Counted from the first letter of the stretch, positions 1 to 9,271 are shown. The stretch: 32,123 nucleotides of DNA from UKL13-2 sp043744255 (GCA_043744255.1 JAYTVA010000016.1:1-32123), one strand, 5' to 3'. Numbers and translations: made by a program. The notes: generated by a model from the sequence alone, not told the origin.

Positions 1-261
1 AGGTTTTGCCGTCGAGCGCGAATAACGCTGCTTGAACTTGTCGATACGGCCAGCCGTATCCATGATTTTGTGTTTGCCGGTGTAGAAGGGATGAGACTCG
101 GACGAGACCTCGATACGCACGACGGGGTACTCTTTGCCGTCGGTCCACTTCATTTTTTCCTTGCCCTTGGCATCCAGCGTGGAGCGGGTCAGGAATTTGA
201 AATCACAGGAGGAGTCAAAAAAAATGACTTCGGTGTACTTCGGATGGGTTTCAGCTTTCAT
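1..261 (-). CDS. rpmE2: 50S ribosomal protein L31 type B, 3' end outside window
   Basis: Structural protein of the large ribosomal subunit. The reading frame starts with ATG at 261 and runs 87 codons to the window edge without a stop, so the last few residues are missing. The protein begins MKAETHPKYTEVIF and contains SSESHPFYTGK, a signature of L31. The four zinc-binding cysteines of type A L31 are absent (only one Cys is visible), which makes this the zinc-independent type B form; in many bacteria that paralogue replaces the zinc form under zinc limitation, but no second copy can be judged here. It lies 123 bases downstream of rho on the same strand, the usual betaproteobacterial trxA-rho-rpmE order. 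Confidence 0.93.
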   Translation of the reverse strand, partial: MKAETHPKYTEVIFFDSSCDFKFLTRSTLDAKGKEKMKWTDGKEYPVVRIEVSSESHPFYTGKHKIMDTAGRIDKFKQRYSRSTAKP

Positions 262-384
262 TTTATTGCGCCTTTCTTTCCGTAAAGGGTGGGCATTTGG
301 TGCCACCTCTATGCAGACAAGTGTTTGAAGAATCAAGGATTATGCGGCAAAAGTCGGGAAATGGCAATGCTCAGTGACGGCTGG

Positions 385-1647
385 TTAGCCACCCTTCTTC
401 ATCGAATCAAAAAACTCGCCGTTGTTCTTAGTCGCCTTAAGCTTATCGATCAAAAACTCGGTCGCTTCCAGCTCATCCATGCTGTACATCATCTTGCGCA
501 GTACCCAGACTTTTTTCAGCAAATCGGGCTCGATCAGCAGCTCTTCGCGGCGCGTGCCAGAGCGGTTGACGTTAATTGCCGGGTACACGCGCTTCTCAGC
601 CGCACGGCGATCCAAATGCACTTCCATGTTGCCGGTGCCTTTGAATTCTTCGTAGATCACGTCATCCATTTTCGAGCCTGTGTCGATCAAGGCCGTCGCG
701 ATAATCGTCAATGAACCACCTTCTTCAATATTGCGTGCCGCACCGAAGAAGCGCTTGGGGCGCTGCAAGGCATTCGCATCAATACCGCCGGTGAGCACCT
801 TGCCCGATGCAGGCACCACCGTGTTGTAGGCGCGCGCGAGCCGTGTGATCGAGTCAAGCAGAATCACCACGTCGCGCTTGTGCTCAACTAGGCGTTTCGC
901 CTTCTCGATCACCATTTCAGCGACCTGCACATGACGCGTTGCTGGCTCGTCAAAGGTTGATGCAATCACTTCACCGCGCACCGTGCGCTGCATCTCGGTC
1001 ACTTCTTCCGGACGCTCGTCGATCAACAGCACGATCAAAATAACTTCCGGGTGATTGGCCGCAATTGCTTGCGCGATGTGCTGCAACATCACCGTCTTAC
1101 CGGATTTTGGGTTCGCCACCAGCAAGCCACGCTGGCCCTTGCCAATCGGCGCGATGATGTCGATCACGCGGCCAGTCAGATTTTCATCCGACTTGATGTC
1201 GCGTTCAAGATGAAATGGTTTGTTCGCAAATAGCGGCGTCAGATTCTCGAACAGGATCTTGTTCTTGCCATTTTCAGGCGGCTCACCGTTGACCTTATCA
1301 ACCTTGACCAACGCGAAATAACGCTCGCCTTCTTTCGGAATGCGAATTTCGCCCTCAATGGTGTCGCCGGTATGCAAATTGAAGCGGCGAATCTGCGACG
1401 GCGAAACATAAATATCGTCCGGGCCGGCGAGGTAGGACGTATCGGGCGAGCGCAGAAATCCAAATCCGTCTTGCAGCACCTCGAGCGTGCCATCACCGAA
1501 AATCGCGTCACCTTTTTTCGCCTGATATTTCAGCAGCGCGAAAATCAACTCCTGCTTGCGCAAGCGGTTAGCGCCTTCGATTTCGAAGCCGTTCGCCATC
1601 TCGACAAGCTCGGTGACGTGTTTAAGTTTTAGGTCGGATAATTGCAT
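385..1647 (-). CDS. rho: Transcription termination factor Rho
   Basis: Hexameric RNA-dependent ATPase/helicase that ends transcription of untranslated RNAs. At 420 residues it is normal length. The N-terminal Rho domain (about 1-45) is followed by the cold-shock-like RNA-binding domain (about 48-125, with GDGTLEVLQDGFGFLR) and the RecA-like motor. The P-loop is ANPKSGKT near 178-185; Walker B reads VVILLDSITRLARAYN, and GGSLTIIATALIDTGS and EEFKGTGN are the Q- and R-loop regions. The P-loop carries Ser where many Rho proteins have Ala. ATG at 1647 fits the conserved start MQLSDLK. It is preceded by a long leader (1648-2075), compatible with the autoregulation known for rho in other proteobacteria, though no specific site could be proven. 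Confidence 0.98.
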   Translation of the reverse strand: MQLSDLKLKHVTELVEMANGFEIEGANRLRKQELIFALLKYQAKKGDAIFGDGTLEVLQDGFGFLRSPDTSYLAGPDDIYVSPSQIRRFNLHTGDTIEGEIRIPKEGERYFALVKVDKVNGEPPENGKNKILFENLTPLFANKPFHLERDIKSDENLTGRVIDIIAPIGKGQRGLLVANPKSGKTVMLQHIAQAIAANHPEVILIVLLIDERPEEVTEMQRTVRGEVIASTFDEPATRHVQVAEMVIEKAKRLVEHKRDVVILLDSITRLARAYNTVVPASGKVLTGGIDANALQRPKRFFGAARNIEEGGSLTIIATALIDTGSKMDDVIYEEFKGTGNMEVHLDRRAAEKRVYPAINVNRSGTRREELLIEPDLLKKVWVLRKMMYSMDELEATEFLIDKLKATKNNGEFFDSMKKGG

Positions 1648-2075
1648 TGAAGTACCAATCTCGATGAGGAGAAATTGCGCGGGCAGAGAAATCGTTCCGC
1701 GAGAAATATGCCTGCGCAGGCCGGTGTTCGGGAGGTCTTCCCTGAATACCGAGAGTCAACGTTTAAGGTTGGGTTTACTGCAGAGGCGCTACTGAAGAAA
1801 TACGCGCTACGGAATCAAGATCGACGTAACGTGAGGAGAAGGATAGGGGGAACGTTTGGGAATGTCAACCGTGATGGAAACGACCCACGTGATTCATGTT
1901 GGGCCAGTCTCCCGCTTCAATTCGCGGATTGCCTCACCCAGCGCCGCTCGCCGTTTTTCCAAACGCATTGGCGTCTGAGTTGGGTTTCCAACAATTTTGC
2001 GAAGCCTCGGGAATAGCGCGCATTCAGCAATCAATATCGCGCAAGTCATAAAGCGTCTAGAGCATCAACGAACCC
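1648..2075. other. Non-coding trxA-rho spacer (rho leader)
   Basis: This 428-base gap between the trxA stop and the rho start holds no convincing gene; the open frames crossing it are short and unlike any known protein. Read in the direction of rho it carries pyrimidine-rich stretches such as TTCTCCTCACG and TTTCTCCTCATCG, the kind of C-rich, weakly structured RNA that Rho binds, and a perfect 12-base palindrome GCCTGCGCAGGC at 1710-1721. A long leader with internal Rho-dependent attenuation is known for rho in Escherichia coli; applying that here is inference. Confidence 0.4.
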
Positions 2076-2402
2076 TCAAATATTCGCATCAATAAACGCC
2101 GCCAACTGCGTCTTCGACAACGCCCCAACCTTGGTCGCTTCCACCGCACCATTCTTAAACAACATCAACGTTGGAATCCCACGAATGCCGAACTTCGGTG
2201 GGGTTTCTTGATTTTCATCGATGTTGAGTTTGGCGACTTTGAGTTTGCCGGCGTAGTCGTTGGCGACGTCTTCTAAAATTGGCGCGATCATTTTGCAGGG
2301 ACCGCACCATTCGGCCCAGTAATCGACCAGCACGGGCGTGGTGCTTTGCAAAACTTCGCTCTCAAAAGTGCTGTCGGTAACATAGACAATGGCATTGCTC
2401 AC
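2076..2402 (-). CDS. trxA: Thioredoxin
   Basis: Small cytoplasmic dithiol oxidoreductase that reduces protein disulfides and is recharged by thioredoxin reductase. The 108 residues carry the active site WCGPC (Cys33 and Cys36), the conserved D26 region VLVDYWAEW, and the cis-proline loop GIRGIPTLMLFKNG. The frame starts with GTG at 2402; a GAGG Shine-Dalgarno seven bases upstream supports this start. It is the first gene of a trxA-rho-rpmE2 series on the minus strand and is divergent from fdxA. Confidence 0.97.
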   Translation of the reverse strand: MSNAIVYVTDSTFESEVLQSTTPVLVDYWAEWCGPCKMIAPILEDVANDYAGKLKVAKLNIDENQETPPKFGIRGIPTLMLFKNGAVEATKVGALSKTQLAAFIDANI

Positions 2403-2530
2403 GGGTAACCTCGCTAAATTCTTGGGGAAGGGGATGTTGTCGCGCGCTGGGAACCAAAAATACTCACTTCAAAATCACGCGACAAATCGTTGAAATCATT
2501 ATGCCACCGATAGTTGCCGCGTCGGCTCAT

Positions 2531-2550
2531 TAGCAGGCCTCTGCTAAAAT
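2531..2550 (+). promoter_or_regulatory. Candidate fdxA promoter -10 with overlapping dyad
   Basis: TAAAAT at 2545-2550 lies 35 bases before the fdxA start and could be a -10 box; no good -35 hexamer is found at 17 bases. A perfect inverted repeat TAGCAG-gcct-CTGCTA (2531-2546) overlaps it and could be an operator. This is motif reading only. Confidence 0.3.
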
Positions 2551-2584
2551 GTTTCCACTCTATCTAGCTGCGTAGGAAAGTTTC

Positions 2585-2908
2585 ATGGCGTATATCGTTA
2601 CCGAATCGTGCATCAAGTGTAAGTACACCGACTGTGTGGACGTATGCCCAGTCGATTGTTTTCGCGAGGGGCCGAACATGCTCGTCATTGATCCGGACGA
2701 GTGTATTGACTGCACGCTGTGCGTGGCCGAATGCCCGGTTGAAGCGATTTTTGCTGAGGACGATGTGCCGACTGAGCAAAAAAAATTCATCCCGATCAAC
2801 GCCGAATTAGCGAAGGTATGGAAGCCGATCATCGAGCGCAAACCCGGCCCGCCGGACGCCGATGAGTGGGCGAAGGTGAAAGACAAAGCGCATCTGCTTG
2901 AGAAGTAA
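2585..2908 (+). CDS. fdxA: 7Fe ferredoxin (FdxA family)
   Basis: Small electron carrier with one [3Fe-4S] and one [4Fe-4S] cluster. The 107 residues open with two clustered cysteine motifs: Cys9, Cys12, Cys17, Cys21 (CIKCKYTDCVDVCPVDC) and Cys40, Cys43, Cys46, Cys50 (CIDCTLCVAECP). By analogy with Azotobacter-type ferredoxin I, Cys9/17/50 would hold the 3Fe cluster and Cys21/40/43/46 the 4Fe cluster. The C-terminal half (about 60-107) matches the usual FdxA tail. ATG at 2585 is preceded by TAGGAAAG, a good ribosome binding site. It is divergent from trxA and sits 21 bases before addB; the physiological partner is not evident from context. Confidence 0.95.
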   Translation: MAYIVTESCIKCKYTDCVDVCPVDCFREGPNMLVIDPDECIDCTLCVAECPVEAIFAEDDVPTEQKKFIPINAELAKVWKPIIERKPGPPDADEWAKVKDKAHLLEK

Positions 2909-2929
2909 CTCGCGCCTACGGCACATGCG

Positions 2930-5719
2930 GTGACGGAATCTGCACACACGGCTGGCCTGCAAAAAATCGACATCGCTGCCGCGCGGTTTCTGCACGAAAT
3001 TGCTGAGATCATTCTAGATCGTCATGCGGCATTGCTGCCGGATTTATCGTCAGTGGTGGTGCTGATTGCGCCACGTGCGGCGACCGATTTTCGGCACGCC
3101 TTGATTCACGCCGCCCATGGCCGTGACCACGCCACGCTGCTGCTGCCCACCATCACCACACTGGCTGATTGGGTGCCCAAGACAATGGCGGCGCGCACGC
3201 TGACCCAAAGTGAGCGTGTGCTTGAGGTGTTCCAGTTGCTGAAAAAACAACGCTGGTTTTCGTCCGCCGATACCCTCGCAGTGAGCGGTGAATTGGTGAT
3301 GCTGGCCGACGAACTTACCCATAACATGGTCACGCTGCCGCGCACGCTTGATGAGCACGCCAGCGCGCTGGCACGTGCTTACGCCATCGGCAAACGCAAT
3401 GCCGATTTCAGTTTTGAAGCGAATCTGACCTACGAAATTTGGAAGAGTTTGGCCGAGCCGTCGGCGAGCGCGGTGGATCCTGCAACCAGCTACGCGTTGC
3501 AACTCGCGGCGTTGAGTGCGCGTGCATCGCGACCGTTGTATGTAATCGATGCGCAGTCGTATTCGAAACGCGAGCAGGTATTATTTGCGCAGTATGCGTC
3601 GCGCGCAGAGGTGACACAGTTCACGCAAAGTTGGAACGCTGATTCTCCTCGCGAGCGTTTCCTTGCTAACGCATGGGTCAATGCACCCGGAGGCTTAGGT
3701 AAACAGTCGCTCGCGACTACGCCCATCGACACCATCGCCTGCTACGCCGCGCGCGACGTGGAAGACGAAGCGACCGAAGCCTTGGCGACGATCAAGCGCT
3801 GGCTTGCGCATGGCACGCGCAACATCGCGGTGGTTGCGTTAGATCGTCTCGCGGCGCGACGTTTGCGGGCACTCGCGGAGCGCGAACAAATTTTGCTGCG
3901 CGACGAAATCGGCTGGCCGGTTTCAACGACGGTCAGTGCGACCGCCGTGATGCGCTGGTTGGAAGCGAAGCGCGATGGCTTCTATTTTCAGACCCTCATT
4001 GATTTGTTGAAATCGCCATTCATTTTCGCGGAAGCTGAGGTGAAGACGCGCAACAAACTGGCCGTGTTATTGATCGAGCGCGCAATTCATCGTGCCGGTG
4101 TGGTGATGGGTTTGCTGAAAGTGCGCGAGGCGCTGATACAACTGCCGCGCACCCTGCCGCAGGAAATAATTCCACCGCAAATATCGGCCGACGCATTGCT
4201 ATTGATGGATCGGCTGATCGCCGCAGATCGGCAATTTGGGACGCAGCGCCGCACGCCGCAGGCATGGCTCGCTGCATTGCAGGAGAGCCTTGCCACCCTC
4301 GGCATCACCGCCGGTCTCGCCACGGATGCCGCCGGTGCCGGCCTCAATGATTTATTGGTGCAACTCGAAACAGATGTGGCGGCGTGTGCGCTGAAACTCA
4401 CTATGAGTGAGTGGCTGGATTGGCTGCGTATGGAGCTTGAGACTGCCCGCTTTCGTGATGCCTCGATTGACAGCCCCATTGTCATGACCTCTCTTGAAGC
4501 GACGCGCTTTCGTCAATTTGATGCGGTGATTTTGCTCGGGGCTGCCGACACCAACTTACCCGGCAAGTCCGCCAACCGCGCGGTGTTCAATCAATCGGTG
4601 CGCGCCATGCTGGGCCTCGCCACGCGTGCAGAAACCCTCACCGAAATCACCCAAGATTTGTACGGCCTGTTCTGTCGTAGCCAAACGCAATGGGTGAGTT
4701 GGCAGGCTAGTGTCGAAAGCGCGGATGAGCCACAGAATCCGTCGCCGTGGATTGCGGCGTTGGAATTGGCAGCGAAACGCGCATGGGGCGGGAGCCTTCG
4801 CGTCGCGAAATCGTTGCCGGATCAAACCCAACCATTGGCGGCACGTTCGAGCAAAATTGCCGTAAGACCCGCGCCAATGCTTGCGTTTGAACAAGTGCCT
4901 GAGAGAGTTTCGGCTAGCGGTTATCAAAGTCTGGTCGATTGCCCGTACCGTTATTTTTCACGTAGCGTGCTGAAACTCAATGAAGCCGATGCAGTCAAAG
5001 AAGAAATGGAAAAGCGCGATTTTGGCGAATACGTACACGATATTCTGAATCGCTTCCATCAACGAGTCGCGGTGGTGTCGCATGGCGAAAAGCCAGCGAT
5101 GCGCGCGGCGCTGCTTGAAGAAACACATGCTGTGTTCGACGGCGCGATTGAACAAAATTTTATGGCGCGTGCGTGGCGATTGCAGTGGGAATCGGCGATT
5201 GATGATTACCTCGCGTGGCAAACGGCGCGTGAGGGTGCCGGGTGGCGCTGGCACGCCGGCGAGCTTAAAAATGGTTTCCCGATGCTGCTTGATAACGGTG
5301 CCACCGTGAACATCGAGGGTCGTCTGGATCGCGTTGATTGGCGCGATGAATTCGGTATGGCGGTGATTGATTACAAGGCGCGTGCGGTGACGACCCTGCA
5401 AGCGAAATTGAAGCGACCAGGTGAGGACGTACAACTGCCGGTGTACACCGCACTTGCCGAGGCATCGATGCCGGAACGTGAAGTCAATGAAGCCGCGTAT
5501 TTAAGTATTGAGCGGGGCGGCGTCAAAGCGCTGGCGATTGATGACGCGCACGACGCGGCACAGGAGAACGTGGTGCGACTCGAACAAATCTTGGTCGCGC
5601 TGCACGCTGGCGCGCCGATGCCCGCGCAGGGTGTGGAAGCAGTGTGCAATTTCTGCGAAGCGCGTGGGCTGTGTCGGCGGGATTACTGGCTGCAAGGTGG
5701 GTCGGTGAACAATGGGTGA
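2930..5719 (+). CDS. addB: AddB-type exonuclease subunit, PD-(D/E)XK nuclease with Fe-S cysteines
   Basis: Probable nuclease/scaffold subunit of an AddAB double-strand-break end-resection complex, which loads RecA for recombinational repair. The 929 residues lack a Walker A motif, as in the AddB of many proteobacteria. The C-terminal nuclease shows Asp800 in EGRLDRVDW and Asp814/Lys816 in MAVIDYKAR. Cys671 (LVDCPYRYF) and Cys906, Cys909, Cys915 (CNFCEARGLC) match the four ligands of the [4Fe-4S] staple of AddB nucleases. The likely start is GTG at 2930; there is no in-frame ATG nearby. The last 8 bases overlap the downstream helicase gene, implying translational coupling. The family assignment rests on motifs and neighbour; the middle of the protein is poorly conserved. 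Confidence 0.88.
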   Translation: MTESAHTAGLQKIDIAAARFLHEIAEIILDRHAALLPDLSSVVVLIAPRAATDFRHALIHAAHGRDHATLLLPTITTLADWVPKTMAARTLTQSERVLEVFQLLKKQRWFSSADTLAVSGELVMLADELTHNMVTLPRTLDEHASALARAYAIGKRNADFSFEANLTYEIWKSLAEPSASAVDPATSYALQLAALSARASRPLYVIDAQSYSKREQVLFAQYASRAEVTQFTQSWNADSPRERFLANAWVNAPGGLGKQSLATTPIDTIACYAARDVEDEATEALATIKRWLAHGTRNIAVVALDRLAARRLRALAEREQILLRDEIGWPVSTTVSATAVMRWLEAKRDGFYFQTLIDLLKSPFIFAEAEVKTRNKLAVLLIERAIHRAGVVMGLLKVREALIQLPRTLPQEIIPPQISADALLLMDRLIAADRQFGTQRRTPQAWLAALQESLATLGITAGLATDAAGAGLNDLLVQLETDVAACALKLTMSEWLDWLRMELETARFRDASIDSPIVMTSLEATRFRQFDAVILLGAADTNLPGKSANRAVFNQSVRAMLGLATRAETLTEITQDLYGLFCRSQTQWVSWQASVESADEPQNPSPWIAALELAAKRAWGGSLRVAKSLPDQTQPLAARSSKIAVRPAPMLAFEQVPERVSASGYQSLVDCPYRYFSRSVLKLNEADAVKEEMEKRDFGEYVHDILNRFHQRVAVVSHGEKPAMRAALLEETHAVFDGAIEQNFMARAWRLQWESAIDDYLAWQTAREGAGWRWHAGELKNGFPMLLDNGATVNIEGRLDRVDWRDEFGMAVIDYKARAVTTLQAKLKRPGEDVQLPVYTALAEASMPEREVNEAAYLSIERGGVKALAIDDAHDAAQENVVRLEQILVALHAGAPMPAQGVEAVCNFCEARGLCRRDYWLQGGSVNNG

Positions 5720-8700
5720 GTTGAATCACGCGCGCGCGGCACTCAATGCGGCCGCCCTCAACCCGAATCTGAGCGTGGTTGTTGAGGCCTGCGCAGGCTC
5801 CGGCAAGACGTGGCTGTTGGTGTCGCGCATCTTGCGCTTGCTGCTGGCAGGCGCCGCACCATCAAGCATTCTTGCCATCACCTTTACGCGTAAAGCGGCG
5901 CAGGAAATGAAGTTGCGTTTGATGGATTGGCTGGAAATACTGGCGAGGGCGAGTGATGAAGAGGCGCGCCAGTTCTTGCGTCAGCGGGCAATGGATGATG
6001 ACGAAATTGCGGCGCTACTGCCGCGCGCGCGCGCTTTACATGCCGAGGTATCGTTCGCTTCGCCCGCCATCGGTATCGCAACCTTTCACGGCTGGTTCCA
6101 GCAACTGTTGTCCGCGGCTCCGCTGGGGTTGAATGCCGCTGATGCGACTATTGTTGAAAGTGAATCGACGTTGCTTGACGATGCTTGGCGCACGCTGGCT
6201 GAGCGCTTGAGTCGCGACACCGAATCGCCCGCTGCGGAGGCGCTGGCGCGACTGTTCACCAGCGTTGGACTGCACAACACGCGCACACTTTTGTTCGCCT
6301 TCGTGCGCCGCCGTGCCGAGTGGCGTGCCTATGCGCGCGGCACGCTGGCGGTGGCGGCGGATGAAGACGCGACTGAAGCTGCCATCGCGCATTGGCAAGC
6401 GGAGTGGGAAGTCGATCTGGCGCGCGATCCGCTGGCAGACTGGGCCGAGAATCCGGCGATTGATGCGGCGATTGGCAATGTCGTGCGCGGCATCGAGGGT
6501 GCCAGAAAAGCGACAGATCCCGCGCGCGCGCGCGCAATGAAGCTCAATGCGGTGCGGACGGTTGCGAGCTCGGCAGAGCGCTTCGCGATGTTGCGCGCAC
6601 TTCTCTTTACCAAGGCCGATACGCCGCGTGCGGATCAAGTGCGGTGGTGCGATTGGGGTGCGGTGACGCGCGAAAATGATTGGCTGTGCCAGTCAATTAC
6701 GCAGGTGATTGACGCGCAAATGGATCGCGAAATTTTTGCCTTTAACCGCGATGCTTTGTTGGCAAGCCTCGCGTTGCTCAGCGAATATGAAGGCCTGAAA
6801 ACCAATCAACGCCAACTCGATTTTGCCGATCTTGAGTGGCGCGCGTATGCCTTGCTCAACGACAGCGAACACGCCGAGACCATGCACTACCGCCTCGACT
6901 GTCGCTATCGCCATATTCTGCTCGATGAATTTCAGGACACCAATCCGATTCAGTGGCAATGCTTGACGGCGTGGCTCGACGCCAGCATCGCCGCCGACAA
7001 TCGACCGACCGTGTTCATGGTCGGCGACGCCAAACAAGCGATTTATCGGTTTCGCCGCACCGATGCACGCTTGTTTGAAATGGCTAAGGAATACTTCGCG
7101 GAAAAATTTTCTGCGCGTGTGTGTGCGCTCAATCACACGCGCAGAAATGCCGCCAGTGTGGTCAGCTTTGTGAATAGACTATTCACCGAGGAGCCCGTGT
7201 TTACTGGTTTTTCAGCCCATCACTCGGAAAATCGCGCGGCACCAGGGCAGGTGGTGGTGTTACCGAAATTTGCTCCACCGGAAAAAGAGTTGGCGAATTT
7301 TTCTGAGGATGCATTGCGTAATCCATTGACTACTGCGCTTGAAGAAACTGCAACGGATCGTTATGCAGAAGAAGCGCAGACAATGGCGGATGCGCTGTCG
7401 AGGTTGGTTGGCAACTACAAAATTTATGAGCTGCGTGATGGCGTGGTCATCGAACGGGTCGCGCAGTTCGGCGACATCACCATCCTCTTCCGCCGCCGCA
7501 CGGCGATGCCCGCGTTTGAAGCGGCGCTACGAGCATTGCGTATCCCCTACGTCGGTGCGCGCCCCGGTGGATTGATGGCCGCACTCGAAGTCAGCGACAT
7601 GGTGGCGCTGCTGATATTTCTATCGTCCCCCAACGATGACTTGGCGTTGGCACAGGTGCTGAAATCGCCGCTGGTGGGACTGAACGACCAAGAATTGTTA
7701 ATGATTCGATTTTCGGCAGGCGCTGGCACGTGGTGGGAGCGCGTGCAAGTGTTGGCAGTTCATGCGCCGTTCACCAACGTCGCGGCGCGTTTGCAGCGCT
7801 GGCTGAACTTGATCGACCATTTGCCGGTGCATGATTTGTTGGATCGCGTGTATCACGAGGCGGATGTGCTGCGCGCCTATGCGGGCGTGGTGCCAGAGCT
7901 GATGTGCGCCAGTGTGGTGGCGAATTTGAACGCGTTCATGGCATTGGCACTCAAGGTCGATAGCGGTCGTTATCCGAGCCTCATGCGGTTTTTGCACGAG
8001 CTAAAACGCTACGCCGCGCTACCCGACAACGAGGCACCGGACGCGGGCGCGATTGCGGAGGACGACGCGGAGAAATCGTTGAATGTAAATGCGGTGCGCT
8101 TGATGACCATTCACGCGGCAAAGGGCCTCGAGGCACCCATCGTTTGGTTGATCGACGGCGATGACACGACCATTCGTCCCGATTCATATGCGCTGCTGTG
8201 TGATTGGCAGCCGCAGGAAATGGCACCACGGCATTTTTCGTTCTGGAGTACCAAGGCGAATGCCGGCAAACGTCGCGACGCAATTGTGGCGGAGGAGGCA
8301 AGCGTGGATGCGCGCGAGCGGCTAAATTTGCTTTACGTTGCGGCGACGCGGGCGAAGCAGTTGTTGGTGATCAGTGGTACCTCGTCTTCACGGACAGCGG
8401 GGACGCAAAGCTGGCTGGATCGTGCATTGTTGGTGGCAGGTGAAGCAGCGTTACCGTGGGCGGGTGTGCCGCGTGCAGTGGTCGCGGCGCGCAGTGTTGA
8501 CGGTGACCCCATCGCAGACGTCACGCCACCCTGCATCGCGGTCGGTACGCGCCTTGCGCCACGCGCACACATGAGTGCGGAACAGAGCTTTGGTGTGCAG
8601 GTACATGCGATTTTGGAAGCGCGCGCCGTGGCGACCGGAGGTGCTGGCGTCGGCGCGAATTCCAACAACGGGGCCGCACACGAAGTCGCCGAAAAAATTC

Positions 8701-8993
8701 TTTCGGCACCCGCGCTTCAGAAATTTTTCGATGCCAGCCAGTTTGTTGCCGCACACAACGAAGTCGAAATCGGCATTGCCGGTGCAGAGGCCATGACGCA
8801 ACGTATTGATCGCGTCGTCGAATTCGCTACCCAAGTTTGGGTGCTCGATTACAAAACTGGGCAGGATATCGCCCATGAAAATTATCGCGCGCAGGTGGCC
8901 GGGTATTGTGAGGCGATGAAAAGCGTCTATCGGGGCAAGGTCATTCGCGGCGCGTTGATTGATGCCAACGCAGTGTTGCACGAGGTCTATTAA
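5712..8993 (+). CDS. addA: AddA-type UvrD/Rep helicase-nuclease
   Basis: Superfamily 1A 3'-5' DNA helicase fused to a RecB-type nuclease, partner of AddB in repairing DNA double-strand breaks. In 1093 residues all helicase motifs are visible: Walker A (EACAGSGKTWLL, near 26-37), motif Ia ITFTRKAAQEM, motif II DEFQDT (about 405-410), motif III GDAKQAIYRFR (about 438), motif V MTIHAAKGLE (798-807) and motif VI LLYVAATRAK (about 872-881). The C-terminal nuclease has QRIDRVVEF followed by VLDYKTG (Asp1046). The gene is intact, with no frameshift. ATG at 5712 lies inside the last codons of addB (8-base overlap). In related betaproteobacteria this pair lies next to trxA-rho, as it does here with fdxA between. 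Confidence 0.93.
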   Translation: MGELNHARAALNAAALNPNLSVVVEACAGSGKTWLLVSRILRLLLAGAAPSSILAITFTRKAAQEMKLRLMDWLEILARASDEEARQFLRQRAMDDDEIAALLPRARALHAEVSFASPAIGIATFHGWFQQLLSAAPLGLNAADATIVESESTLLDDAWRTLAERLSRDTESPAAEALARLFTSVGLHNTRTLLFAFVRRRAEWRAYARGTLAVAADEDATEAAIAHWQAEWEVDLARDPLADWAENPAIDAAIGNVVRGIEGARKATDPARARAMKLNAVRTVASSAERFAMLRALLFTKADTPRADQVRWCDWGAVTRENDWLCQSITQVIDAQMDREIFAFNRDALLASLALLSEYEGLKTNQRQLDFADLEWRAYALLNDSEHAETMHYRLDCRYRHILLDEFQDTNPIQWQCLTAWLDASIAADNRPTVFMVGDAKQAIYRFRRTDARLFEMAKEYFAEKFSARVCALNHTRRNAASVVSFVNRLFTEEPVFTGFSAHHSENRAAPGQVVVLPKFAPPEKELANFSEDALRNPLTTALEETATDRYAEEAQTMADALSRLVGNYKIYELRDGVVIERVAQFGDITILFRRRTAMPAFEAALRALRIPYVGARPGGLMAALEVSDMVALLIFLSSPNDDLALAQVLKSPLVGLNDQELLMIRFSAGAGTWWERVQVLAVHAPFTNVAARLQRWLNLIDHLPVHDLLDRVYHEADVLRAYAGVVPELMCASVVANLNAFMALALKVDSGRYPSLMRFLHELKRYAALPDNEAPDAGAIAEDDAEKSLNVNAVRLMTIHAAKGLEAPIVWLIDGDDTTIRPDSYALLCDWQPQEMAPRHFSFWSTKANAGKRRDAIVAEEASVDARERLNLLYVAATRAKQLLVISGTSSSRTAGTQSWLDRALLVAGEAALPWAGVPRAVVAARSVDGDPIADVTPPCIAVGTRLAPRAHMSAEQSFGVQVHAILEARAVATGGAGVGANSNNGAAHEVAEKILSAPALQKFFDASQFVAAHNEVEIGIAGAEAMTQRIDRVVEFATQVWVLDYKTGQDIAHENYRAQVAGYCEAMKSVYRGKVIRGALIDANAVLHEVY

Positions 8994-9002
8994 CGGGGGC
9001 TG

Positions 9003-9104
9003 TCTGCCGTAGGCAAGGTTGCAACCCTAATTGGCGCGCTGCGGCTACGCAAAATCCTGCGTGGGCACGCCGCGCTTTGCCCACCCTACCGCTCTACGGC
9101 AGTC
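9003..9104. repeat. Palindromic MITE/REP-like element
   Basis: CTGCCGTAG at 9004-9012 and its exact complement CTACGGCAG at 9094-9102 bracket about 80 bases. Inside sits a second hairpin, GTGGGCA (9061-9067) with TGCCCAC (9078-9084). The nested palindromes and the 'GTGGGCA...TGCCCACCCTAC' wording resemble dispersed palindromic repeats of betaproteobacteria. Only one copy is seen in this window, so dispersal is inferred. Confidence 0.5.
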
Positions 9105-9134
9105 TCTAAAATTTGTCATGCTGCGCCGCTGTTG

Positions 9135-9197
9135 GCGAAGCATCTCGTCCGCGCACATTCGGGCAATGCCTCCACCTGAGCCGATGAGACGCTTCGC
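9135..9197. repeat. Imperfect inverted repeat
   Basis: GCGAAGCATCTCGTC (9135-9149) pairs with GATGAGACGCTTCGC (9183-9197) at 13 of 15 positions, around a 33-base loop. It lies just after the 9003-9104 palindrome, in the spacer between the convergent addA and DUF192 genes. It does not look like an intrinsic terminator because there is no T-run. Confidence 0.45.
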
Positions 9198-9271
9198 GAA
9201 GTTCTGCTCAGTAGGGCAAAGATTCTGCGCTGACGCCAACTTATCCCCCGTGTCGCGCGTCGTGAAAATCG

